Shown piece by piece: positions 46,380-55,444 of a stretch of 63,845 bases of DNA. The first letter of the stretch is position 1. Each line of letters opens with the position of its first letter. The notes beneath the pieces were generated by a model. The model was not told where the DNA came from and did not search any database. It worked only from the letters and a program-made list of their open reading frames with translations. Position numbers and translations under genes: made by a program. Source of the stretch: Deltaproteobacteria bacterium (GTDB lineage Bacteria; Desulfobacterota; Binatia; UBA9968; JAJDTQ01); NCBI GenBank assembly GCA_026712905.1, contig JAPOPM010000147.1:1-63845 (forward strand), written 5' to 3'.

Positions 46380-46502
46380 CCTTGCTCCAGGGCAGCCACC
46401 CCAAGTGCCGACCGGCGCAGAAATTGCCATTGAGCGTTATAGATTCCGGGGCACCCGGATCCCAACACCTTGGTCAGGCACTCTGCGGCATGACCACATG
46501 GA

Positions 46503-46536
46503 GAGCCGGATGCGGTGAGAGTCGCACGTCCCGTTC
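46503..46536 (+). ncRNA. Group II intron domain V remnant
   Basis: A 34-nt element GAGCCGGATGCGGTGAGAGT followed by CGCACGTCCCGTTC. It has the exact length of domain V, the lower stem GAGCCGGA/TCCCGTTC with one mismatch (normally CCGG pairs), the bulge, and the upper stem with a GAGA tetraloop. No intron reverse transcriptase is present, so only the 3' end of an intron survives. Confidence 0.65.
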
Positions 46537-46552
46537 GGAGAGCGGGCCGGAG

Positions 46553-46930
46553 AAATTCATCGCTCGAAAGACGACAGGGCGCTCCGGTCCGACCTCTACA
46601 CCCACATTCCCGTCCAGCGCGGGTTCCTGTACCTGGTCGCCATCATGGACTGGGCCACCCGCGGGTGCTCTCCTGGTGCCTCTCCAACACCCTCGACGCC
46701 CGCTTCTGCACAGTGGCGCTGACCGAAGCCATAGAGCGCTACGGCCGCCCCGACATCTTCAACACCGACCACGGCAGCCAGTTCACAAGCTTCCCCTTCA
46801 CCGGGTGCCCGCAGGTGCCCGGAATCCCGATCTAGATTGACGGTCGAGGTCGGTGCATGGACAACATCTTCATTGAGCGCCTGTAGCGCTCGCTCGAATA
46901 CGAGGCGGTCTGCCCGCACGTGGTCTCAGA
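46553..46930 (+). pseudogene. IS3-family transposase remnant
   Basis: Integrase-core fragments in several frames: DLYTHIPVQRGFLYLVAIMDWATR, then VLSWCLSNTLDARFCTVALTEAIERYGRPDIFNTDHGSQFTS (second catalytic Asp region), then DGRGRCMDNIFIERL, stop, RSLEYEAV. At least one frameshift near 46660 and two stops are present. Orientation and motif order match IS3/IS150-type OrfB. Terminal inverted repeats were not seen. Confidence 0.7.
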
Positions 46931-46999
46931 CGGCTTCACAGCCCGACTCGCATATCAACTACCCCAACATACGCCCGGCCTTTAGCAGCAGTCGTCGGA

Positions 47000-48139
47000 T
47001 CAAACATCAATATCGGCATAGATCGCGTGGTGGTCTGAGGCCGCGTCCCGCTTTTCGTTCAGTTCAGGATAAACCCCCCACCTACGCGGGCTGCTTCCAG
47101 GCCAAGCGCCCTTTCTGAATATGCCGCCATTCTGCATCCGGTCGTACAGCGCCGGCGAGAGCAAAAGATAGTCGATCTTGTTCGAGTCATTGCCGAGCCC
47201 GTACGTACCGATCCCCTGGTGGCCGTTATTCGCGCGGAACTCGACCTTGGAAAAGTTTTCGTGGTCCGAGGCGTCTTTCAGGTCAGTCGACAACAAGGGA
47301 GACAGCGGTATGCTGTCCGGCGTGTCGTTCAGGTCTCCAAGCACAGTGATGTATTTGTATCCTTCATCGCGAAGACGTTGATAGATCTCTGCGGTCCTTT
47401 GCGCCTGCGCCCGCCGCTTCTCCTGACTTGCCGCATCGTTGCCGCCGTACTTGCTCTTGAAGTGGTTGGGAATGACCCAAACGACATCGCCCGATGGCGT
47501 GGTGACTTCGTATTCGGGACAGTCTCGGCTGAAGATTGGATGGCCATCGGGTTTCATGTCGTGGACATGGCTTCTCATGACGCCGATCGGATATCCGGCC
47601 TTGGTCATGATCCCCACGTCGATTCCGCGCTGATCGTTCCCGTCGATGATCATGACGTTGGGATACCGGTCTGCCCCAACCTGCGGAAGGATCAACCGGT
47701 TCATCTCCTGTAGAACTGGACGGCTTTCGGCCTCCACGACGGCCAGGATATCGGCGTTCATGTCCCGGATCACACGGCCGGTATTCATGATGGCCGTGTC
47801 GCGGATGGCAGCCGTGCGCAGCTCGCACCATCCGACCCAATCAACGCGGCCGTTGGCAACGATTTCCCGTGCTTTGGTTCGGTCCCGGGGGCGCCTAATG
47901 ATCCGGCCTCGAATCTTTCGCAACAGGACGTAGGGGCCCTTGTTCTCGTTCAAGATTCCCAGCAGGTCCATAAGGCGCAGCATCTCTTGTTTGTTCGTGC
48001 CCGAATACGACGTCTTTTCGAACAAGCCGTTCAGCTTCGCATACTGCTTGAGAGCATCATGCCTGTCGGCAGGCTGATCGTCGTCAAAGGCTCTCGGTCG
48101 GTCGAATAGATTTTCGAGATTGTACGCCGCAATGCGCAT
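47000..48139 (-). CDS. Endonuclease/exonuclease/phosphatase family protein
   Basis: A 379-residue EEP-fold hydrolase with the full active-site set: IAAYNLENLFD (Asn), LAVVEAESRPVL (Glu), TVLGDLNDTPDSIPL (Asp-x-Asn), and ASDHHAIYADI (Asp-His). There is no signal peptide. It is related to the bacterial endonuclease/exonuclease/phosphatase group with a 60-residue insert between motif I and II. ATG at 48139 follows GAGGGG. The target, DNA, RNA or lipid, cannot be told. Confidence 0.85.
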   Translation of the reverse strand: MRIAAYNLENLFDRPRAFDDDQPADRHDALKQYAKLNGLFEKTSYSGTNKQEMLRLMDLLGILNENKGPYVLLRKIRGRIIRRPRDRTKAREIVANGRVDWVGWCELRTAAIRDTAIMNTGRVIRDMNADILAVVEAESRPVLQEMNRLILPQVGADRYPNVMIIDGNDQRGIDVGIMTKAGYPIGVMRSHVHDMKPDGHPIFSRDCPEYEVTTPSGDVVWVIPNHFKSKYGGNDAASQEKRRAQAQRTAEIYQRLRDEGYKYITVLGDLNDTPDSIPLSPLLSTDLKDASDHENFSKVEFRANNGHQGIGTYGLGNDSNKIDYLLLSPALYDRMQNGGIFRKGAWPGSSPRRWGVYPELNEKRDAASDHHAIYADIDV

Positions 48140-48298
48140 GCTATGTTTCCCCTCGCCCAAAGCGTGTATGAATGTCGCTGACAGTGCAAGAGGTACTTAA
48201 TCTTTAAATTGGACTGCGTGATCGAGTTCGGTCATCGCCGAGGAACAGTTCACGGATATCCAGGGACTGCTCTAACGCCAACTGACCCCAAGCGGCTG

Positions 48299-48527
48299 TC
48301 AACTGGCAGTCCGCCCCTTGAACCTGAGCGCTAGTTGCCACCTCCGCACGTGATTCATGATCCTCTTGTCGCAGAGACCGATGTACCGGCCCTTGCGGTA
48401 GAGGGTTTCGCCGTTTGGGATCTCCTTCAGCCAGGAGGGTGCCTTCGCCGTCAACAACGCCGACGAACCTCTGTGTGCTCGAGCTCGCGGTAGTACAGGG
48501 TGTTGCCGCGAATCGAGATCCTGGGCA
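48299..48527 (-). pseudogene. Small frameshifted reading frame of unknown function
   Basis: GTG at 48527 has AGGAGG nine bases upstream and begins VPRISIRGNTLYYRELEHTEV. A shift is needed to reach PSWLKEIPNGETLYRKGRYIGLCDKRIMNHVRRWQLALRFKGRTAS with its stop at 48299. The two pieces read like one 75-residue protein. No family is recognised. Confidence 0.35.
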
Positions 48528-48741
48528 CGGGTGGGGTCCTCCTTTCCTCACAAGGCTACTGTCAGGATCAGGACCCAGCAAATTCGAACTGAGACAGTAC
48601 CCGGCCTCGACTGTCTGTGGCGAGCAGAGCACAGTTAGCGTAGAGTATTCGGCGGCGGCACAGTAATTGCCGCCGCCCCAGCTTGTCGCTGAGGCGGGGG
48701 AAAGGGAGAAGCTGGTACTCACGGTAGGGAGAGTCGCCCTG

Positions 48742-49815
48742 ATGCTCATTGTGCAAAATCAGTCTTGCCCCGGAACGATGCTGAGCGGGCTGCTCGACCT
48801 GATGCGCGACGGCGTTGTCAGCGTTCGGATATGTTGCGCCTATGTCTCGATGTCGGGAAGTCAGATGCTCTTTGACGGGATTGCGCGGTCGGCTGCAAAC
48901 GGCAATCCTGCGACCGTGGACAAAACAATTGTGGCCTCTCTTGATTTCGGACTGACCGAACCCGATGCTTTGCGGTTCTGGAGGGAAATGGACAATAGCC
49001 GTGTTCTTGTCGCTGGCGCACCGTACCTAGAAGCCGGGCGCCTTACGACATACGCAGCCTTTCATCCGAAGCTGTATATACTCGGAAGGCACGACGGGAC
49101 CGTCGGCAGTCTGGTGGGATCGGCCAATCTCACGAACCGCGGTTTGATGGTCAATACTGAGGCCGGCTGGCTGGAAATGGAACATCATGTGCCGGAACCG
49201 GTGAACGGCGCATGGAACGCAGCAATTGGTCCAGCCGTAGATTTGACGCCTGAGATCCTCGATCGTTACAGCGCGCTTCGGCAGCGTCTCCCGCGTGAGC
49301 AGCGAGCCGAGGAGTTGGAGCCGGTACCTGCGCCGCAGATTGGCCAAGTTGGCGGTTACGGGCTGATGACAGACGCAGGCATCGATCCCCGGATCCATCA
49401 ACAGATGTGGGTGCAAGCAAACCGCCTCTCTGGCGGAGCCCGAACGCAACTCGAACTACCGCGCGGCAGCCATCGTTTCTTTGGCCCCGCCTATCAAGGG
49501 TACGATTATGAACGGGTGGAGCATATCGCTGAGCCGTCATTGGTTTCCGGACAAAGGATGTGGCGGAATCGTCCCGTGACTTGGCATGGCGATAACCGCA
49601 TGGAGCGGATCAACCTGCCCTCGGCTCGAATGGGCGGATTTACGTATGAAAATTCGCTAATCCTGTTCAGGCGGATGGGACCAAATACGTTCGAGCTACG
49701 GGTATACCCTTGGAACTCGGATGCGGCGCGTTCCTTGGTCGAAGCCTCACGCCTTGCGGGGCTCGTATTTCGCGTCGGAGGGATGAGTCCACGGCTCGTG
49801 GGCTTGCTCACCTGA
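48742..49815 (+). CDS. PLD-family (HKD) protein, putative nuclease
   Basis: A 357-residue protein with one HKD-type motif: FHPKLYILGRHDGTVGSLVGSANLTNRGL (about residues 112-140), including His, Lys, the following Asp and the GSxN. One motif per chain means two chains form a site, as in NgoFVII-like and Nuc-like enzymes. The C-terminal half is unassigned. It converges with the methyltransferase operon, its stop overlapping a small ORF. PLD nucleases are recurrent partners of methyltransferases in defence systems (for example DrmC in DISARM), hence a role in DNA restriction is inferred. Confidence 0.7.
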   Translation: MLIVQNQSCPGTMLSGLLDLMRDGVVSVRICCAYVSMSGSQMLFDGIARSAANGNPATVDKTIVASLDFGLTEPDALRFWREMDNSRVLVAGAPYLEAGRLTTYAAFHPKLYILGRHDGTVGSLVGSANLTNRGLMVNTEAGWLEMEHHVPEPVNGAWNAAIGPAVDLTPEILDRYSALRQRLPREQRAEELEPVPAPQIGQVGGYGLMTDAGIDPRIHQQMWVQANRLSGGARTQLELPRGSHRFFGPAYQGYDYERVEHIAEPSLVSGQRMWRNRPVTWHGDNRMERINLPSARMGGFTYENSLILFRRMGPNTFELRVYPWNSDAARSLVEASRLAGLVFRVGGMSPRLVGLLT

Positions 49816-50002
49816 TTCTTCGTGCCAGCAAGAAGACACGGAACCTGAGGTGCGCCGGCTCCGTGCTGGTCAGGGCTGCCAAACGATCTGTGGCGGTGAT
49901 ATAGGCAGGCTCTTCGTGCTTGAGCGATCGCAAAACTGCGCGTAGCGTAGTCTTGCCCGGCCGTTGGGCGCAAAGTTCAAGGTGTTGTGCCTGAATTGTC
50001 AC
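49808..50002 (-). CDS. Small hypothetical protein behind the methyltransferase operon
   Basis: 64 residues from a GTG; the frame stays open for a further 19 codons upstream (VKNIGRFLNAAASGD...), so the true start is uncertain. Contains LRAVLRSLKHEEPAYITATDRLAAL. Same strand as the three methyltransferase genes and 61 bases behind them, so probably co-transcribed. No family recognised. Confidence 0.4.
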   Translation of the reverse strand: MTIQAQHLELCAQRPGKTTLRAVLRSLKHEEPAYITATDRLAALTSTEPAHLRFRVFLLARRIR

Positions 50003-50063
50003 ATCCCCCGATGCGGCGGCATTGAGGAAACGGCCAATATTCTTGACGTGTTACGCCCCCTAG

Positions 50064-53000
50064 CTACTCATCTCCCCCGTCATCCTCATCTTGGCCAAAG
50101 GTGGTGGTGGCCAGCGCGGCGGCGCAGAGCTGTTCCAGTTCCCTGTAGGGCGCTATCTGCTCAAGCTTCGTGCGCAGCCGCGTGCGGCGGGTAGCGAGTG
50201 CTCTGTTCGGATCGGACAGATACGCATCCGCCGCTACGATCCTTCCGGCCGACTCCGCGATCTGCTGCGCAAGCGTTGCGATTTGGAGGTGATCCTCATT
50301 CGCGGGATCGAATGCGGGCATCAGCCGATAAGGTAAGGCATGAATGTGGCGTTCCCCGAAAGCGCCCCTCGGGTTGAATGGCGTGATCGCCTCGGTCATA
50401 GCGTGGCTGTTCAGCATGCCAACGAGAAACCACGCCTCCACTTCGCCGGAAACCGCGCGCCAATAGAGCGTTTGATCCACGACTAGATTGTCGTTGGGGG
50501 CAATCTCGACACAGGCAGCGCAGATATGCTTGCCGCCAGCCCCAGCCAGAATGAGGTAGCCGTCCTCGGGCATCACCTGTTTTGACAGCTTCATCCGTTC
50601 ATCAATTCGCAGCTGGAGCTTCTTGCCCTGGCCGACCTGTTCGAGCTTGTCGTTGATAGTGCGAAAGCGGCGTGCTGTTTCGGTCAGGCCCATTCCGCGG
50701 ATATCGGCCTCATCAAGAATCCGCCATGCGCCGTGATCGTCGCGGAGTGCCGGGATTGCGATCGGGGCGCAGTGCTCTCCGAGAACAAAGGGCAGCAAGT
50801 TTGCCGACTGTGCCATGCGGTAGACGAAACACGGCGCAACATTGCCGGGAAAGCGCTCATCCTTGAGCTCCTTTGCCGACTTGATAGTAAATCCGTAAGG
50901 CGTGCCACGTGACGGCGTATCAACCCTGTACTCAGCGCCGGCTTCATTGACGATCTCGATGCAAATGGCCGTGCGCGGCATAAGGTCGGCGCCCTGCTGC
51001 GGCATCACTGTGGCCGTGGAGGCCGCAGCGGGTAGTCCTCCCTGTTCGAGTACCCAAGCGGTGCGCTTGTTGCCGATGGCGCGGACCGAGAATTCGGTGG
51101 CCTCAAGGCCGTCCCATCGCGCCAGAAACCCAGCAATCGCCGCTTCTGCAAGTTTGGCCGTCCTGGCCCGCTTGTGGCCGATGACGGCCGCGCCCGGGTA
51201 TTTGAAGGTACCGGGCTCGATCTGCCACATTTCGCTGATGTCAAGCCGGATAGGGCGTGCGGCGGTCAAGAACTCGCGCTGGCGGAAGAGTTCGTGATGG
51301 TGGCCGTTGAAGACGGTGCCAGGAATCAAACAGGCAACAGCCGCATCAGCAGCGAGATAGCGGTCCACGGCGTGCAGTAGATGAGTCGTGCCAAGCTCCA
51401 GATGTAGGAACGACTGGCCGGGCGGGCGGATACCGTAAAGCTTAGCCCTGCCGGTGAGGACTTCTCGGTACGGGTTATCGCCAAGACGGCTCATGGCAAG
51501 CCATGGTGGATTCGAAACAAGCCCATTAAACCGGCCAGCGAGAAGCCCTGGCCGATAGGTATTGCGCAGAATGAAAGCCCAGATACCATTGCGGCCAGCG
51601 AGAGCTAGCTCGGCCATGCGATGAACCAGCGCGAAGACGGCCGGGACCAACGTCTCTTTTAGTTCGGCGCTGAGCGAAATACCCAGCGCGGCCGCGGCGC
51701 CCTCGAGGAACCGCGCCGTGCCCTGCTCAGTCAGTTGATCGGTGCCGCCATTGGCTTGAGCGTCGAGGGTCTCGTCATAGGCCCAGTCAATGATCCGGTC
51801 GAACAACTCGCGGCATTCAGGCTGAATCAGTGCGTCGGGCAGGTCAATCTTGATACCGTCCAGTGAAATGGGGATCGTCTCGCTCTCGCCAAAGTCCGGT
51901 AGTCGCGACGTGATCGGCGTGACTGAAAACAGCGAGTCGGCATGATAGATCGGGATGATGATCGGGCTTGTCGCGGCCTTGATCTCGTCGGCGAGCGTCA
52001 CGACCCAGGTGGTCTTGGCCAGGCTGACAGCAAGCGGATCGATGTCAAAGCCCGTCGCCACCTCATGCAGCGTTGCGATGTCGGTAAAGCCGAACCGGTC
52101 TTTAGCGGCTTTGAGCACCTCGGCCAGGATGGAGCCGGAGCCACAGCACATATCGACAATGCGCGGTTCCTCTCCCTCCGGGAGATTGTCCAGGCAACGC
52201 AAGGCGAGATGTCGGCCGAGCCAGCCAGGCGTCCATTCCTGTCCAAGCAGCTTGCGTTGACTACGCCGGGCAAGTTGCGCCATAAGCCGGCCGAACAGAT
52301 CCGTTTCGGGACGCGACGAGAAATCGTAGGCGTAGAGATCCTGCTGAATCTGCTGGGCAATGGGAACGAGATGGCCGAGATGAGCCGCATTGACGAGCCA
52401 GCCGAAGTAGTCCTGTTCGACCACATTGGAAAGCTGGTAGCGGTCCCTGAAATACGATCCGTCCAGGATCGCCTTAAGGTCGGCCTCATCGCTGGAGATT
52501 GCATGGCCTGCGAGAACATTCGCGCTAAGCAGCCGGGCGAGAATGCAGAGATAGACTTCATCGACATATGCCGCGGCGCGGAAGGCGCCCTTCTCGCCTT
52601 CGAGGTGGTCGACAAACTGGGACCACAGGTCAGTTGCCAAGGCGATTGACGGGTCGGCGGCGCGGCCGTCATCGACAAGCTTGCGCAACGGCTCCTTGCT
52701 CCGCTGGCAGGAAATACTCTCCAGACCGAGATCGACTGTAAGGAACCCAGCCCTGAGAGGGCGGGACTGTTCGCGGGCCAGATGCTTACGAACGAAGCCA
52801 ATGAGGCGCGTAGCGGACGATTCGTCATCGGTGGTCAGATTCAACTTGTCCACCGGCACCAGCGTAATATCGTCTGCAGTGCAGGCGGCGGGATCGTTGT
52901 TGGGGGCAAGCTCCGCGTCGTAGGCCAGCCACTCGACCGTATCGGACAGAATCCCGCGCACCTGGCACACGGGGACAAGGCTGCGGACGAGCCCGGCGAC

Positions 53001-53315
53001 GTGTTCGCGCACCTGCGCAAAGCCCTGTTCGCGCTTCGCCGCGATGCGCAGGTCGGGCTCGTATTCAATGGTCGTGCAGCCAACGAGATTATCGATGAAC
53101 CGGTTCGCGACAGCACCTCCAGCCTGCCCGACCTTTGTCCCGGCCTCTGCACCCTCACCATAGTGATTGATCCACGCCTGATCGTCGGCATCCGGAAAGA
53201 TCAGGCGCAGCCGTGACTGGAACTCGCCGCGCAAAACGGCTTCCACTTTGCCTGCCTCGCGTAGCTCCCGACATCGTCTGATCACTTCCCTGGCTTGCGT
53301 GATATCGCCTGTCAT
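50064..53315 (-). CDS. Large N-6 DNA methyltransferase (type IIG-like), third gene of the operon
   Basis: A 1083-residue protein. The SAM-binding motif is IVDMCCGSGSI (about residues 386-396) and the catalytic motif SNPPW is at 601-605, typical of adenine N6 methylases. The first 150 residues contain VANRFIDNLVGCTTIEYEPDLRIAAKREQGFAQVREH, which has the look of a nuclease-like (PD-(D/E)XK) domain with an unusual IEYE in place of ExK. The C-terminal 350 residues would hold the target-recognition part. Its start overlaps the stop of the preceding methyltransferase by four bases. It may be a combined modification/restriction protein or a pure methylase. Confidence 0.82.
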   Translation of the reverse strand: MTGDITQAREVIRRCRELREAGKVEAVLRGEFQSRLRLIFPDADDQAWINHYGEGAEAGTKVGQAGGAVANRFIDNLVGCTTIEYEPDLRIAAKREQGFAQVREHVAGLVRSLVPVCQVRGILSDTVEWLAYDAELAPNNDPAACTADDITLVPVDKLNLTTDDESSATRLIGFVRKHLAREQSRPLRAGFLTVDLGLESISCQRSKEPLRKLVDDGRAADPSIALATDLWSQFVDHLEGEKGAFRAAAYVDEVYLCILARLLSANVLAGHAISSDEADLKAILDGSYFRDRYQLSNVVEQDYFGWLVNAAHLGHLVPIAQQIQQDLYAYDFSSRPETDLFGRLMAQLARRSQRKLLGQEWTPGWLGRHLALRCLDNLPEGEEPRIVDMCCGSGSILAEVLKAAKDRFGFTDIATLHEVATGFDIDPLAVSLAKTTWVVTLADEIKAATSPIIIPIYHADSLFSVTPITSRLPDFGESETIPISLDGIKIDLPDALIQPECRELFDRIIDWAYDETLDAQANGGTDQLTEQGTARFLEGAAAALGISLSAELKETLVPAVFALVHRMAELALAGRNGIWAFILRNTYRPGLLAGRFNGLVSNPPWLAMSRLGDNPYREVLTGRAKLYGIRPPGQSFLHLELGTTHLLHAVDRYLAADAAVACLIPGTVFNGHHHELFRQREFLTAARPIRLDISEMWQIEPGTFKYPGAAVIGHKRARTAKLAEAAIAGFLARWDGLEATEFSVRAIGNKRTAWVLEQGGLPAAASTATVMPQQGADLMPRTAICIEIVNEAGAEYRVDTPSRGTPYGFTIKSAKELKDERFPGNVAPCFVYRMAQSANLLPFVLGEHCAPIAIPALRDDHGAWRILDEADIRGMGLTETARRFRTINDKLEQVGQGKKLQLRIDERMKLSKQVMPEDGYLILAGAGGKHICAACVEIAPNDNLVVDQTLYWRAVSGEVEAWFLVGMLNSHAMTEAITPFNPRGAFGERHIHALPYRLMPAFDPANEDHLQIATLAQQIAESAGRIVAADAYLSDPNRALATRRTRLRTKLEQIAPYRELEQLCAAALATTTFGQDEDDGGDE

Positions 53316-55444
53316 GACGCAACCCTTTGCCGGGCAGCGCAGAGGGCGCTCGTTTGCTTCGCCATGCGGTGGGCCAGTTCCAACAATGACGCCTCCGGCA
53401 TCGTACAGGGCAGTAGCGCTTGCAGGATGATGCGATCGATGTCCGCCTGCACGTCTTCTGAATCTCTGGTCAGCTTCCTACCGGCCGCATCCAGTGTAGA
53501 TCGGGCCTCGATCGCAAGAACGGGCACAGGCATTTGCCGCAAGTGCGTAGCCTCCAGTTTCAGGGCGCCACCGCCGAGCGGTGTGCCGGCTACTTCCATG
53601 AAGGCGCGACACCATACGCTATTGAGCAAGGCTTTCAGGGCAAAGCGGGTCCAATCCCCGTCCGCCGTCCAGAAGGTCGAGAAATTAGCATCGATCAGCA
53701 AAGGCGGATCCGTGTTGCATTCAACCCAAGGCGTTCCCTGATTTACCCGCGCCACAAAAGCCGCCGGCAGGTGACGGGGCGTAAAATCCGGAAGCATGTA
53801 CCAGAAACGGGGGATCACGCCCTTGCGACCGGGCTGGCGCACATTTGAGCGCACCGCCGAAAGCTCAGGGATGGGTTTGTTGCTTGCGGACCCCTCAAGA
53901 GACACGGTTGCGGCGTGGCGGACAAACGCGGTCAGTGTAGCCGGCATGACGCGCGGGCGATTTCTTCGATGCTGCTCATAGGCCGAACGCGCGTCCGCTA
54001 CGATTCGGGAATCTTCCGGGAGCACCCAACCCCGCAAGTCGAGAACGCGACCGGGCGGAACCTCACCGCGTTGGACAATCTGCATTTCCGCCTGGCGCCG
54101 GAGCACGGGGTGAAGCGCATCTGATGGGACTGTAAACGTCGTACCGCCCAGTGCAAGTGATGCGTTCACCTGTTCGCTGCCGTCTCCAGCCGTGCCGCAT
54201 GTGGTGACATAGAAGAATCCGTTGCATCCGGTGCGGAGGCCCTGACCGACCTTGATGCCGGCACCTTCTAGTGGAACCAGCTTCGCGGTAGCGGCAGCGG
54301 TCGGCAACATGTCACGCAACACTTCGGGAAGGGCCAGCAGCGCAGACTTTTGATGAGTTGAGAATAGCGGTAGGTCGGAACTGCCTCCTTCAAGTATCGA
54401 GTACCAATGCCGCCGACTGATGCGTGCATGCAGCGTCACCCATTCATGGTGCAGGTCGAAGACTCTGGCCTCAATGCCGCGCGCAGCGTCGGCGGCGCTG
54501 GCGCGGACGTAGGCAGCAAAGTCGGCTTCGGGATGTTCACCCTCGAAAGCAGATCCAACCAGCGAGCGTTGGTCAGCCGCGTCCGGCGCAACGTGAAGCC
54601 ACCGCGCTTCGGGCCAGCGCTCTCTACCGCTAAGGCACTGGCGGGCCTCGGCAGCGATTAAGCGTCTGGCGATGATCAGATGGGTGCGGACCAGAGCATC
54701 CGAGAACCAGCCGGGTTGGGTATCCGCGACGATGGTTTCAAGCGCAAAGCAGCGCAAGAGCAGATAGCGGATAACATCGGCGTAGTCACGGGAACGCCAG
54801 GTAGCCGGGAGGACAAGAGCGAGCCGGCCGCCGGGGCGTACCAGGGACCCGGCGAGAATCGACGCCGGTACGGACAGGTCGGCAAGGCCCGAATAGCTCT
54901 GAGCCAGCACTTTCCAGATCGCGCCGCCAGCTCCCCTGTGACGACTGTCAACGATCTGCTCAAGGCCCGCGCGAGCTAGGTCGGTTGCGGCATCGTTGCC
55001 GTTGCGCGTCTGATAACGCACATAGGGCGGATTGGTTATGACGAGGTCGTAGCTCGGGACCGGCAAGGCATCCGGCGTAGTCGGATCAAAGGCGTCTGCT
55101 GCAAGGATTGAATAATCGGGAGCAGATGTCTTGGGGATAAGCGCCGCGAGCCGGTCGCGGCATGTATCCGCAGTGGCTTTGTCGACCTCGATGCCGTCAA
55201 GCCGAGCGATGGAATAGCCGCGGTCGGCTGCCGCTTCGCAGGTCGCATCCAGAAGATCACCGTGCCCGACCATCGGATCGAGAACGGTGCGGGTATCGGA
55301 CTGCAAGGCGAGATGGGCAAGGAGCTTACCGAGTGGAACGCCAGTGAAGAACTGGCCGAGCCGCTTGCGCCGTACCGGGTCAAGCGCCTGCTCGAAGGCA
55401 CGCGCGGTATGTCTGGCTCTCCGGCGCGCCTCATCGCGTTGCAC
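53312..55444 (-). CDS. N-6 DNA methyltransferase, second gene of the operon
   Basis: A 710-residue protein starting with the pattern typical of N6 methylases: KRLGQFFTG (about 27-35), the SAM motif VLDPMVGHGDLLDA (54-67), then DLVITNPPYVRYQ with NPPY at 138-141. The remaining 500 residues include a likely specificity domain (PRFWYMLPDFTPRHLPAAF and VWCRAFMEVAGTPLGGGALKLEATHLRQMPVP) as in type II/BREX-like enzymes. It overlaps the first gene by 14 bases and the third by four. Confidence 0.88.
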   Translation of the reverse strand: MQRDEARRRARHTARAFEQALDPVRRKRLGQFFTGVPLGKLLAHLALQSDTRTVLDPMVGHGDLLDATCEAAADRGYSIARLDGIEVDKATADTCRDRLAALIPKTSAPDYSILAADAFDPTTPDALPVPSYDLVITNPPYVRYQTRNGNDAATDLARAGLEQIVDSRHRGAGGAIWKVLAQSYSGLADLSVPASILAGSLVRPGGRLALVLPATWRSRDYADVIRYLLLRCFALETIVADTQPGWFSDALVRTHLIIARRLIAAEARQCLSGRERWPEARWLHVAPDAADQRSLVGSAFEGEHPEADFAAYVRASAADAARGIEARVFDLHHEWVTLHARISRRHWYSILEGGSSDLPLFSTHQKSALLALPEVLRDMLPTAAATAKLVPLEGAGIKVGQGLRTGCNGFFYVTTCGTAGDGSEQVNASLALGGTTFTVPSDALHPVLRRQAEMQIVQRGEVPPGRVLDLRGWVLPEDSRIVADARSAYEQHRRNRPRVMPATLTAFVRHAATVSLEGSASNKPIPELSAVRSNVRQPGRKGVIPRFWYMLPDFTPRHLPAAFVARVNQGTPWVECNTDPPLLIDANFSTFWTADGDWTRFALKALLNSVWCRAFMEVAGTPLGGGALKLEATHLRQMPVPVLAIEARSTLDAAGRKLTRDSEDVQADIDRIILQALLPCTMPEASLLELAHRMAKQTSALCAARQRVAS

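Noticed and set aside
48204..48749. A 181-residue minus-strand open frame
   Set aside because: Composition and overlap with the start of the PLD gene region speak against it; a different frame with a ribosome binding site (48299-48527) reads better.
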